Of a stretch of 64,000 nucleotides of DNA, positions 11,601 through 22,227 are shown piece after piece. The stretch is from Zanthoxylum bungeanum (Eukaryota; Streptophyta; Magnoliopsida; Sapindales; Rutaceae). Both the position numbers and the translations under genes were made by a program. Position 1 is the stretch's first letter; each line of letters opens with the position of its first letter. The notes under the pieces were generated by a model. It had not been told where the DNA came from. It saw nothing but the letters and a program-made list of their open reading frames with translations, and searched no databases. The stretch is from positions 227,931 to 291,930 of the forward strand of contig SKCR01025323.1 in NCBI GenBank assembly GCA_019454045.1, given 5' to 3'.

Positions 11601-13179
11601 TGGAATTTGGAGCTTCGCGACACGTAAATTTTTGCGTCGCGACGCGTGACCAAATATTTCCCCAAATTGGTTTTAGTTCATCCCAGTTTCACCCTAGTAT
11701 GTTAGAGGCCATCCTAAGGGTCTCGTATCAGCTCACACACATACGTTACATCATAATATAAGTATCATACGTCTTGAAGCAATAACAAGTGTTCAAATGG
11801 ATAAATTTAACCTAGTTTCCAAGCATATTCCACAACTTATATTCTAATTGAGTTTCTCAATTATAGATCATTGCAGGAACTGCAATTCCTTTCGATGAGT
11901 GGCATAGCACCAACCAAATTTCAAACTAGTGTATGGACACTTTTCCTTTAAGTTGACTTCTATTTTGTTATTTTATCAGACTTACTTTTCCCATTTAGGG
12001 CATTAGCCAAGTTTATTATCAGTTATATTTTTTTAACATGTTTTGAGAAATGGTTTAGAAAATAAATGTTTTCAAAGCATGAGTTTTATGTTTTTGAGGC
12101 ATGAGGTAAAAACCCCCTCAATATGTAACTTGTTACAGACATGGAATTGACGGAGGACATGTGCACATGTAAAGGACTGGGGAGACGACAATACGTAACG
12201 CCTTCATATCCTAGTTCAGGACTAGGGATGACAGACGCCCCTAGATCCTAGTTTCAGTGCTTGGAGGATAGCATAGATCCACACCCTCTGTTCTAGTTCA
12301 GTGGCTTGGGGGACGGCGATACATAACGCCCCAAGACCACTAGTTTCAGGGATATGAGTGGCATGCTTTGGGGACGATGATACGTAACGTCCCAAAGTCA
12401 TGGATTTGCACTCCTGGCTCTAGTTAGGCGTATGAGGGGATTGCGATACGTAACTCCCCCATACGTCAGGATTTCAAAGACAAAGATCGGTTTTCAGAAA
12501 CAGTTTTAAGATACAGATTTCAGAGTTAGTTTTCTAGAGAGAGATTTTCTAGAAAGAAAAGTTTTCAGAAACAGCAGATTTATAAGACACTTTCAGAAAG
12601 CTAAGTTTTACGGAAGAGATTTCAGACAAGATTTTCAGAAAAAAAGTTCAGAGTTTTCAAACAAGAAAAGAGTTTTTATAAGACTGTTTCCTAGGAGAAT
12701 TTTAGTTTTAGAACCAAGTATTTTCATAATAGTATTTCAGTTTTCATTTTAAATCATCCACTCACTTAGATCGTTCAAACGATCTAACCCCCCCACTACC
12801 AGTTTCTTTTTTTTGCAGGTATTCCCGGAGGATGAGCTCCAGAGGATGGATACTGATGGCAGTCACTAGAGGGTTTGGTCTACCAGGTCGAGTCAGAGTT
12901 CAGTACTGTCAGTGTCAGAAGAAGTCATGTAATATATAATTAGTTTAGTCAAGTATACATATACAAAAGAGTTATAAGTGTTCATTATTAAAGTTAATAT
13001 GTAAAATGAATTTGAGTATTTAGTTAAAAAATATTATGCATTTATGATGACAAGTTGGGTAATGGTCCCGTGTATGAGTTTATACATGAGATGAGTTTCA
13101 CAGTTAGAAGGTCAGTGGCTCAGGGGAATAGTACGGCCGATTCCCTGCCGGTAACATCTTCTGGATCGGAGATGTTACA
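11601..13179 (+). mobile_element. 5'-truncated gypsy-type LTR (D1)
   Basis: This is plus-oriented and ends GGATCGGAGATGTTACA at 13179. It is related to 40882-43379 in reverse. Shared features are the repeated cassette with a TACGTA core (12180-12470), a long run of TTTTCAGAAA words (12480-12720), and the block near 12760-12860 (CACTTAGATCGTTCAAACGA, then CCCGGAGGATGAGCTC). Its first part, including the TGTAAC start, is missing. It abuts the gag relic of A1 with no visible target duplication, which suggests deletion or recombination. Confidence 0.7.
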
Positions 13180-14080
13180 CCTCTGCTAAAAATCATGAAA
13201 CCTGGATCAAAGTCCAGCACCTCGAGATGTCATGGTATTAAATTCAAAACAATAAGTCTCAACTGTTATTCTAAAAGGCCTCCGGCCTGACAAATCTCAA
13301 CCCATATGCAAATAAGCCTCTGACCTGACATTAGATAAATAACTGCAAATAATTACGTGCTCAATACGATTCAAAATTATACATATGATACAAATAGATA
13401 AAACTAAGGCTGTGGGGGCCCATTTCAAATCCCAGAACAATACAACGACTCAAAACCAACTTGACTGCATCGGGGTGATCTGTTGTCTTCAAGATGCCTC
13501 TGGTAATCTTCTAGCACTTTAAGTCCAATGTGAACCTGCAAAATTAGAAAATTGTTGGGTGTGAGCTATAAAGCTCAATAATTAGCTCAAGTCTTATATA
13601 TAAATATCAAGTAACTGTAAGAACATAAATAGAATTCAAATATATGTAATATACACAAACTTATAAATCTCATATCTACCTGATGGCCGTTTACGTATAT
13701 TGTACCATGATAATTTACTCATTGCACTGAATGCAACATTGTAGAAAGCTTATCTTCTCGATTCCACACTATACTACGTATCTACGGAATTCTGGCATCT
13801 CATTAACTTATTACCTACCAAACCACCCAAATCCATGGCTAAGGCTACCCCAAACCCGTGGTGGTTTAGTAAGCTTAAACTATAGCTAGTTACTTCATAT
13901 GGATTACGTGAGCTAAAACGTAAGCATTTTCTAACTATGAGCTATAAAATTTTTACTGAAACACTAAGTTGAAACTGTAGACCTCTATATAACATAATAT
14001 ACCGGCGCTTAATTTCATCCATTGGAATCCTCATAAACTGTATTCTAAATGTGATAAACACCCAACACTCAACCCTTGCA
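13180..14080 (-). repeat. Gypsy-type LTR piece, family E (E1)
   Basis: Non-coding sequence related to 45650-46090: both carry CCTGGATC followed by a TCCAGCA block, GGCCT or GGACC repeats, and a GTGTGAGYTATAAA block near the promoter-like part (13560 and 46060). Orientation is inferred from E2, whose TGTAACACC end is on the left. Neither boundary is defined by a target duplication. Confidence 0.55.
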
Positions 14081-14850
14081 CTAATATCACAAATCGACCA
14101 TTCATCTCAACACAGAAATTATACATAGTACATACTTATAGTCTGCATTTTCAAGAGCTGGCTTCTCCAGTGATCTACATAATCCTTGAAGCTCTCTTTT
14201 GGCTTCTGTTTGGTATTCTCCAAGTCACGGAGCGACAAATCAATCTCCAAGTCTGTGACACACTGATTCAGAAAGGCTTCTGCTAATGCCCTCCAATCAT
14301 CCTTGAGATTTCTCTCCAGGACGTGATACCATACTACGGGCGCCCCCCTCTAGTGACATCCTGAACATCTTCTGAACCTGACGCTTCGATAGACCCACTG
14401 AACTCATCACAGAAATATACTATCAGAGGTGGACCCTCGGATCCCCGTTCCCGTTGAACTTGGCTATGTCAAGCATCTTGAACTGCGAAGGCAGCTGCTA
14501 TTCGAAAGTCATCGCATCGTAGTCTAGCAAATCTTCATGTTTACCCTTCAGCTTGTGGGTAACTGACTCTACCTGATCCATGAGTTTCTACAATTCTACC
14601 TGAGACCCGGCTTCCTTTCCCATGGCATACTCTACCATGTCATCATCAAAAGTAGAGATCTCATCACTTACCCTATTCGGAGGCTCATCACGCCTGATAT
14701 TCTCATTGTTTTCTATTCCCCCTGTGCGGGGAACTGCCAGATTGGCCATGGTGGTGGCTAAAGCTTGTAACTGCTTAGTAATCTTAGTGATATTGGTCTC
14801 TAATTGATCCATACATGAAACCTCATTATCTGACTCATTCATGTTTGTTA
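14081..14850 (-). pseudogene. Ty3/gypsy gag relic
   Basis: Minus-strand gag of a gypsy element. The first part (14842-14588, MNESDNEVSCMDQLETNITK, then LQALATTMANLAVPRTGG) is an N-terminal segment. After a stop, the frame continues with DLLDYDAMTFE, FKMLDIAKFNGNGDPRVHL and SVGLSKRQVQKMFRMSLEG. Near 14330-14150 comes ERNLKDDWRALAEAFLNQCV, followed by LEIDLSLRDLENTKQKPKES and FKDYVDHWRSQLLKM. This is the conserved capsid-like part of plant retrotransposon gag proteins. Several stops break it. It lies downstream of a PBS and LTR (family F) on the same strand, so it is probably the gag of that element. The assignment to a Tat/Ogre-like lineage is a guess from the leader and long LTR. Confidence 0.75.
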
Positions 14851-16003
14851 ACTGTTTTTGTAACGAGTCTTCATTCTTCTATAACCCAACGAATATCTAT
14901 GATGGCTGTTTGAAACTATGAGTTAACATGCTGCATGTATGCGTGTGATGCATGAGATATATAAGATGCATGTGGTTACCAAAACATAATATATCTTTCC
15001 AACCTTATTTCTCCCACACCCATGGTAAGTCTATTTTTGGGTTCTAAGTATGGCTTACTTTATGCACCGATGTGGGTACATAAAATGGTTCTCTCTTATG
15101 CTACGGGGTGAACCTTAGTCACTTCTATCCCTTTCCATAGGTAAAAGACAAAGACCGCCCATTTACAACATGGTCTAAGCTTATTATGGGATCATGCCAT
15201 TGTCTAGAAATGACGAAGTGGGCTTTCAGCAACCTCGGTTATGGGGATGAACTTGGAGGTATCCAAAGTAAATAAATATGTCATAACAAGGCGTATCCTT
15301 CCTGGGTGGCCAATGTGGATATCAGACTCATGCTTCTAGCATATTTATTCCATGATTGGATTTTCTAAGCCCATCAAGGTTTTCATTCAAGTTGGCCCAT
15401 TATCATTTCAAAGCATTTAATCATATTATTGCGAGGTGTAAACTTGTCCCAGTTGAAAAAAGCCCAACATGTTTACACTTTTGCAATAACGTGGCTAAAC
15501 AACTTCAAATGATAGGGGGCCCAAACACAAAGTGGCCCATCGCCATTTTAGAAGCTTTTGGCCCAATCGTCATAAGATATAAACTCGTCCCAGTTTAAAT
15601 GGCCCAACAAGTTCACATCTCATGAAAAAAAGTCCAAATGAATCCAATTGATGATGGTCCCAAACAAAAGCATGGAGGGTGTATTCTATAGGTCATATAA
15701 CTATGGTTCTCATGCAGTTTTATGGGAGTATTGATAAAGGTTCCCGTCGGTGAAAGGTTGCCCACAACTAGGTCTCCCCACTCAAGGGTTCGAGCGACCA
15801 AGTGAGCGCACCCTTTTTTATACCCTAAGGTACGTGCCAACGAGTGATGACACCATATAATGATCCGCTACTTCGAGCGAAAGCGACTACACGATACATG
15901 ATGCCATCAAGGTAAGAAGGGGTATGCAAAATATATGAGACAAGGTCAACTAGAGAAACAATCACAAATATTACAAGACATTATTTAGAGGCCGATTCTC
16001 TAT
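14851..16003 (-). other. Leader of gypsy element F
   Basis: Non-coding stretch between the gypsy gag and its primer binding site. It has no frame I can identify as a protein. A short repeated motif is visible: TAAACTTGTCCCAGTT near 15438 and TAAACTCGTCCCAGTT near 15580, each with AATGGCCCA-like or AAAGCCCAAC context. No other gene is visible. Confidence 0.5.
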
Positions 16004-16019
16004 CCCAGTGGAGTCGCCA
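16004..16019 (-). other. Primer binding site of element F
   Basis: On the minus strand, TGGCGACTCCACTGGG begins three bases after an LTR end reading GTGTCTACA. TGGCGACTCC is a recurrent PBS form in plant gypsy elements, with the tRNA 3' CCA pairing to the TGG. The tRNA identity is not decided here. Confidence 0.65.
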
Positions 16020-16022
16020 GAC

Positions 16023-16163
16023 TGTAGACACGGCCACGGAGGTGGGAGACGCTAACCGAGCTCGCGGCCCAGTCGGGAGTACGGAGTAGCCCGCAAGGGA
16101 CTAAACCGGAGAATAAAGGATTCGCCACCCAGTGTGAATTGGGAAATGATTTAAGGCCGCACT
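16023..16163 (-). repeat. LTR of element F, 3' end part
   Basis: GC-rich LTR end (minus strand ends GTGTCTACA at 16023). It continues at 28473 beyond the inserted B1 element: the last five bases, GCACT (16159-16163), are repeated at 28473-28477 as the target duplication. Confidence 0.65.
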
Positions 16164-18206
16164 TGTTGGATAATATGACCCATAGCGTCACTATTTGCAC
16201 AGATCATTGTGTTGTTGTAGCAAATTAACTATGTAATAAGGAAATTGCACTCTCATCATTTGTGATTAGATCACCATAGATATATAAATGAAGAGAGGTC
16301 CCTATGATTAGTTCCTGGATTGAGATGATATGAGACAGTATCAGTCCACGAAGGATTAATCATTAAATATCCCTAGCCGTAGTATTATCGAGACTGGACA
16401 TCGATAATGCGGAATAGGCTAGTATTGCACTTGTGCGCGTTGTGAGGGCACAACGGCATAGTTCTCATATATATAAGTATTGGATACTTGTGCAAGTGCG
16501 ATAGGAGGTCGTGTTTCACCGATGGTACGGGAAACAGCTTCGCTCTGGATAGACCCTTCGGAATCCCATTGGTATTATGACTAGGTGTCTATGGGAGGCC
16601 GAAATCAAGGTAGGTGTGTATAGTCTTAACCTGAGACTTACATCGCTAATACTTACGACAATCGGTAAACTTTGGTTTTGGTGGTGGGGGATCTTAACTG
16701 GTTCTGTGTTCACCTCTTCTGGGTTTATCAGAGAATCGTAGTGTATTGGATGTGATGTCAAGACGGAAGTGTCACTCCAGTCATAATGGAGATGATGTCA
16801 CGCAGGATACGGTATTAGTGCTCTTAAAGTGATGCGCATCCAATCGTGATATTATGACCAGGTCATGAATATCCGATTATAGAGACTAGTTACCAGACAT
16901 CCGATATGTGTTTCGGACGGGGCAGACACTTATCCAGCCCCAGCCCTAGCACGTGATTATCCGATACTGGGCCGATACGCACAATACAATTGTATACTAC
17001 GCTTGATACAGATCTAGATATTCTTTGATGAATATGTCCGGAGAACTTGGGAAGACTTGGTGCTTTGCTAGGAGTCGACCTTGTCTCGTAAATCGGTAGA
17101 ACGTAGTACTTGGTACGTACGTGATTCGGATACTCCGACGACCGTATTTACTGCCAGATTATCCGGGGATCTCATGGGTCGCTTCCCGATAATCCACCGA
17201 TGACGCACAACTCGCACTCTTGAATAATCTGGGATTATAAAGAAGAGAGAGAGAGAATTAATCTAGGATTAATAACGGAGATGTTTTATCCGGGATAAAA
17301 TGTCGTCTAAAGAGAGAGAACGATTAATTCGGAATTAATCGATGTATTAATATATTCGATATATTAGACGAAATTAGATTTCGACGCGGAATTAAAATTA
17401 GATTTTAATTCGGGCAAACGAGTTAATTTAGAATTAATTCGTTAGCGACGTAAATAATAATTTCGCCAGGCGCAATTATTTATTTAAATTCGATTGAATT
17501 AACGTCGCGACGTAAGCTCGGTATTTCGGAAATATCGAACCCGAACGCGTGAGTGCACGTGGGCCCACTTTCATTTGGAAACGTGTGGGGCCCACATGAC
17601 ACATGTCATTGTATGTATTATTTTATTGATAATGCATTGCATGTTGATAGTGTAGAATGCACTCAATGTTATTGCATGGAAATTGAGTGTTTGACACTCT
17701 AAGCCATTGCATGTTTTGTGTCATAATTTTATTATTTATTTAATAAATATTATGGCATAAATATAAATTGATTTTTGGTAAATCATTTTAACTTAACACA
17801 AAACATTTCATCTCTCTCAAATGCTCTCTTCTCTCACGCCCAAATGGGCACAATGCTCACTGGTTTTGAACCAGAAAAACGTGAGCAATAGGGAAGCTAA
17901 GAGTGGTTTCTCATGGTGAGAAATCAAGTGCTAGCACACTTACAAGTCTTGCGAAGGTGGTAGGGAGGTTCGACCATGAGACGGGATCCATCCGACGAAG
18001 CTAGGAGCTCCGTTTTCTCATTCAATTTTCTGTTTTTGTAGGCAGTGGACTGCATGCAGTAGGCTTACATGGCAGTGCGTTTTTTGGGTCCATTTGTCTT
18101 CAAATCGACTCTACCGATCAATGTGAGTATTCCGCTACCTCCGTTGGTGTGTTCACACATTATTTCATGTCTTGATTTGATCTTGGGACCTTAGAATTTA
18201 CCAACA
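16164..18206 (+). repeat. 5' LTR of B1
   Basis: It starts TGTTGGATAATATG and ends TTTACCAACA, giving a 6-bp terminal inverted repeat TGTTGG/CCAACA. It holds a GA microsatellite near 17250, a run of paired AT-rich motifs such as AGAATTAATC at 17250-17480, and a CGTCGCGACG palindrome near 17503. It is nearly identical to 26431-28472. Confidence 0.95.
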
Positions 18207-18220
18207 ATGGCATCATGAGC
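18207..18220 (+). other. Degenerate primer binding site of B1
   Basis: Just after the LTR end comes ATGGCATCATGAGC, a decayed form of the initiator-Met PBS (TGGTATCAGAGC) that is intact in B2 at 48999 and in B3 at 61815. The mismatches suggest poor priming or use of a variant tRNA, although the element has clearly transposed recently. Confidence 0.7.
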
Positions 18221-18259
18221 TAATGTTGCAAGCATGAAATTTTAGGTTAAAATTTGGTA

Positions 18260-18690
18260 AAATTGATTGAAGCATGTTCTTGTGAAATTTGATGAATAAG
18301 TATGCTTGCATGTATATAGAATGATGTTACATGGAATCAATTTTATGAAAAATGCATTGGATGATTTTTCCCCAAAAATTTAACCTTGGCCGAATGGGTG
18401 TAATGAAATTGATTGAAGCATGTTCTTGTGAAATTTGATGAATAAGTATGCTTGCATGTATATAGAATGATGTTACATGGAATCAATTTTATGAAAAATG
18501 CATTGGATGATTTTTCCCCAAAAATCCAACCTTGGCCGAATGGTATGATGAAATTGATTGAAGCATTTTCTTATGAAATTTGATTAATAAGAATGCTTAC
18601 ATGTATATAGCATGATGTTATATTGAATCAATTTTATGAAAAATGCATTGGATGATTTTTCCCCAAATTCATGCCTTGGCCGAATGTGTT
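18260..18690 (+). repeat. Three tandem 145-bp repeats in B1 leader
   Basis: Direct repeats begin at about 18265, 18411 and 18556 with GATTGAAGCATGTTCTTG, or GATTGAAGCATTTTCTTA in unit 3. Each runs through GAAAAATGCATTGGATGATT to CCTTGGCCGAATG. Units 1 and 2 are almost the same, and unit 3 is more diverged. B2 has a single diverged counterpart near 49070-49200. Confidence 0.9.
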
Positions 18691-19915
18691 GCTACTTGGA
18701 GTGGATTGGAATTTTTTGTGTTTAAGATCATTGGATGACTTAGAACGTGTACGGGACGTAGATTAGTAATTCAATCGGATTGAAAAACAAATCGGCACAA
18801 AAAACTCACCTTGGCCGAATACATAATGGACATGTAAAGGAGTTGATTTTTTGTTAAAATTAATGTTGGACATTTATTTTGAAAAATAGATGATTAATAA
18901 ATTAAATGGGTATTTTTGAAATATTTGGTTTAATATATTAATCTTGGTATTACACTTTAATTAATTGGGCTTTAAAAAAATTTAATTGGGCCTTATGGGC
19001 TTAAAATTGGTTTTATGGCACTTAAGGGTGATTCCTTATTTGGGCTTGGTAATTGGGTTTGACCCACATTGACCAAAGCCCAAGCCTTAATAAACCAATT
19101 GAAAGCCCATTTGACTTGAATTGAATTTAACATTGGATGTTAGTTGGGCTTTGAGACCCAATAGGATTAGATTTAGAATCTAAGTCTTTAAAGCATATTA
19201 AAAGTGTAAACATTTAATTTGGAATTAAATAATTGAATTAGTATTGAATACGAATTAAATTAGATTTAATAAGTAGTTCGATATAATTCGTGAATTCGTA
19301 CCTTATGTACTTATTCTCAATCGAGTTGGACTCGTGCAAAATCAAACCGTTGTTTGAACATTGGATGATCACTTTAAATAAAGACTAATTAATTGGATTA
19401 GATTGGTTGTAAAAGCATGTCTTGTTTGTATATATATGTGTGTGAATACGTGGTTGTGTTGAATGAATAATGTATATCGGATGGATATTAGATGGGTGGG
19501 CAATTTTAGAAATTGTTGTAATAAATTCGATTTATTAAATTGGACCTGCGTGTCCAGCCTTATCACCTTCTTTCTCTTTGTATTCTCTTCTCACCTATTC
19601 CCCTCTATGTATATGAGGTTTCTTTAGAAGTGTAGTGTAACGGGTAGAAGTAGTACAAGTGCTAGCTTGAGTGAGAAAGGGAGAGATTTGATCTAGGATC
19701 AATGTGTTAAGTATCCATCCGCATATCATTATTATTTTATTTCATACTCGCTTTATTATGTATTTAGAATGCATGTTTAAGGGTGTATGATGATGAGACC
19801 TTAACAAAGATAATTAAATTGGTAGCCAATTTGTACGCGAAAATCCCTCAATCTATATTAAGCAAATATCCTTCCATTGAATGATTCTTGTTCAAGATCC
19901 GAAGTTGGCATTGGT
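18691..19915 (+). other. B1 leader, AT-rich non-coding
   Basis: Untranslated leader colinear with 49200-50530 of B2 and with the reverse of 60260-61700 of B3 (for example the block GAGTTGGACTCGTGCAAAATC near 19324, and TTGGACCTGCGTGTCCAGCC near 19540). No coding frame is supported. Confidence 0.65.
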
Positions 19916-20310
19916 TTGTTTTTGACCAAAGTCAAGACCTTTGTCAATCAAGGATGTACTTGAATCATGAGAGTTTTGTTGCATATCGGTGTCTTGTCCA
20001 AATCGTGATTTTTATTGGCCAAAGTCAGATCACTTTTTGTCCAATGACATTGATTACGAAACTTTCCTCGTCAATGGGTCCTGCTTAACTGGAATCATTA
20101 GGTTTGTTTTTGGCCAAAGCCATGGCCTAGATGATTCGGAGGATATGGTTGGGAAAATGTATTGGATACATTGACATTATACATATGTTTCGGACTTGGA
20201 TGTCCACCTAACCGGATCTAGGAATTGGATGAGATCCAATTGATCTGTGAGATCTACCTAGTTAAATAGCATACAGCTTTTTATTGACCAAAGTCAGGGT
20301 TGTGTTTATT
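19916..20310 (+). repeat. Dispersed TTGGCCAAAGTCA motif array in leader
   Basis: A short motif of the form TTGGCCAAAGTCAAG recurs at about 19920, 20018, 20108 and 20284 in degenerate forms. The same array is found in B2 (about 50547, 50637, 50735, 50812) and on the minus strand in B3 (59865-60245). TGGCCA is self-complementary. The function is unknown. Confidence 0.7.
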
Positions 20311-20311
20311 T

Positions 20312-20420
20312 AATAGGATCCTAGCCCACTAGGAAACGCGGTTTCCCGAGTACTCCACAGAGGGTTAGAGGCTCGACGAAAAATAGTGGGAGGCAAGTAT
20401 TGAATTTGCAACATTCGTTC
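20312..20420 (+). other. Strongly conserved leader block with hairpin
   Basis: About 100 bp conserved between B1, B2 (50845-50950) and B3 (59760-59855, minus) much better than the surrounding leader. It contains CCTAGCCCACTAGG, a 5-bp stem with a CCCA loop, then ACAGAGGGTTAGAGGCTCG and AAAAATAGTGGGAGGC. Its position between PBS and gag would fit an RNA dimerisation or packaging element, which is inference only. Confidence 0.6.
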
Positions 20421-20514
20421 GAATACTCGCTAAACACGCTCATTTATATTTTACTCGTCATATTAATCAAAAGTATTAGTCGGACTAATATTTTATGTTG
20501 TTTTAAAAAAAATT

Positions 20515-20775
20515 ATATAGTTGGACTATATACAAACACATTCAATATATAGTTGATTTTGTAATTGGATTATAGTAATCAATATAATTGAATTAAATGA
20601 TAGTTGATTTTATAATGGGATTATAGTAATCAATATTAAAATTATAGTTGGACTATATACAAACTCATTCAAATATAGTTGATTTTGTAATTGGATTATA
20701 GTAATCAATATAATTGAATAAATGATAATTGATTTTATAATGGGATTATAGTAATCAATATTAAAATTATAGTTG
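20515..20775 (+). repeat. Tandem duplication with AATCAAT/ATTGATT words
   Basis: A unit of about 125 bp that starts AGTTGGACTATATACAAAC occurs at about 20518 and 20646. Within each unit GATTTTGTAATTGGATTATA and GATTTTATAATGGGATTATA alternate. B2 has a shorter version near 51050-51150 just before its gag start. Confidence 0.8.
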
Positions 20776-20959
20776 ATTAAATAATTGGATTATTGTAATC
20801 ATTATAATAAATAGTACCTTAATAATTGATTAAATAGTTGGACTATTAAATCAAGTAAAGAATGAAAAGGTTGAATATTTAAAATATATAATCCTTGGAT
20901 TAAATGTTTTAAATGATTTAATTTTCAATTGGGAATCGATAATAGGTTAATTTATTTGA

Positions 20960-21386
20960 TAAAATAACTTATTATTACTAAGCCCATAATTAAGCAAATA
21001 GTAGAGCATAAAGTCTTTGGAAGATTTATGTGATGATGACTTTAGTGCTTAATTAATATACTTACAATAAATCTATCTTTAGATTTAAAAGTATTAAAAT
21101 GCAATTAATAATTCTTGGAGAATTAATTGACTATTCTAGTGGAGAAAAGTCAAAGTTTGCAATTGGGCATGTAGCACAAGGTGCACATCGTTTCGATATT
21201 CCGAAACCCAAGGCTTGGCCAAAGGTTTGTGAAATATTGAAAAGGATAATGGACATATCCCAAAGTGACTACCATTTGGATATGGAAGACACGAAGGAAT
21301 TAAAGAAAGGGCGAGGCTCTAACTTTAAATATTTGTCAAAGTTATGTTCACTACTAGTATTAAAATGGATTTTAAATACTTAGTGT
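20960..21386 (+). pseudogene. Copia gag/protease-start relic of B1
   Basis: Decayed and mostly deleted gag. The stretch near 20992-21055 matches B2 gag near 51315-51375 (TTTGGAAGA, then GATGATGACTTTAGTGCT). The stretch near 21175-21290 matches 51755-51900 (frame AQGAHRFDIPKPKAWPKVCE). The basic and zinc-knuckle region is lost. It runs into the protease start near 21360 (TGGATTTTAAATACTTAGTG, compare B2 near 52040), where the C1 LTR is inserted. No start codon or frame for a functional gag remains. Confidence 0.75.
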
Positions 21387-21580
21387 GGTACTGATGAGTG
21401 GTATTTATATCACTATTTCCCACTCATTTAACTTAATATTTTGTATAGTTTCTTGAGTTTTATGAACGTTTTGATGTGTTTTATTGTTATTTTGCAGATA
21501 AATAAAGTTTGGACAGCACTGGAGGCAATTTGGGGCAAAACCGGACAAAAATGCGTCAACAGGGTTATATTGGTCTTCTG

Positions 21581-22190
21581 CGCGTCGCGACGCGGGAGCA
21601 CTGCGCGCCGCGACGCCCAGCGTGTGCCGGTTCTGCTAAAATGCGCCATGGTCAACGGGTCAACAATTTGAAAAGTTTGACTTTGCTAAAATGCGCCGTG
21701 CCACGTGTCACCATCACATCCGATCTGCTAACGTGCGCCGTGACACGTGTCAACATCATATGCTGCCGACACTCTGACATGACACGTGTCGCCTCGTCAT
21801 CAGCCATGTCATCGGTCAACGAGTCAACCATGCCACGTGTCATGCCACGTCATCAGACACGTCAGCAAGTCAACCGAGTCAACATGCCACGTCAGCCTCA
21901 GCCAATCAGAATTTGACACGTGTCGCCACGTGTCGCCATCCCATTGTGCCGACAGTTGTACAGTCAGCCTCCACGCCACGCCCGTCAGTGCCACGTGTTG
22001 CCACGTCATCGCCACGTCGCCTCCGCGTCAGCATGACGTCAGCATGACGTCATCACAATAATTGAGAATTAGCCGCCTTGACACGTGTCGCTTGCACAGT
22101 TAGCGCCCTCGCTACGTGTCGCCGTCTCATTGTGCCACGTCGACATTTGAGCGTCGCGACGCGCAACGCCTTAGCGTCGCGACGCGCGCG
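21581..22190 (+). promoter_or_regulatory. G-box (CACGTG) cluster and CG palindromes in C1
   Basis: Between about 21700 and 22090 there are eight perfect CACGTG motifs, mostly as GACACGTGTC or CCACGTGTC, plus many CCACGTCA half-sites. CACGTG is the plant G-box bound by bZIP and bHLH factors. The cluster is bracketed by palindromes GCGTCGCGACGC (within 21581-21594, 22151-22162, 22174-22185). The sister LTR C2 lacks this block, which accounts for most of the length difference. Regulatory function is inferred. Confidence 0.6.
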
Positions 22191-22219
22191 CGCAGTTCCC
22201 AAACAGTGAATTTTTTTGC

Positions 22220-22227
22220 TATAAATA
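22220..22227 (+). promoter_or_regulatory. TATA box of C1 LTR
   Basis: TATAAATA lies downstream of the G-box cluster and just upstream of a CT-rich stretch (TTTCTCTCTCTTGATTTC). C2 has TATAAATA at 57337-57344 at a matching place, which supports a plus-oriented LTR promoter. Confidence 0.6.

Noticed and set aside
16516..16761. A frame repeated at 26652-27026 and 47517-47738, and in part at 63318-63500
   Set aside because: All copies lie in family-B LTRs. The frames differ in length through indels (frameshifts between copies), so there is no sign of selection on protein.
21509..21916. A 135-codon plus-strand frame
   Set aside because: It is a by-product of the GC-rich G-box cluster in LTR C1, where three frames are open on both strands. 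It has no domain or start context.
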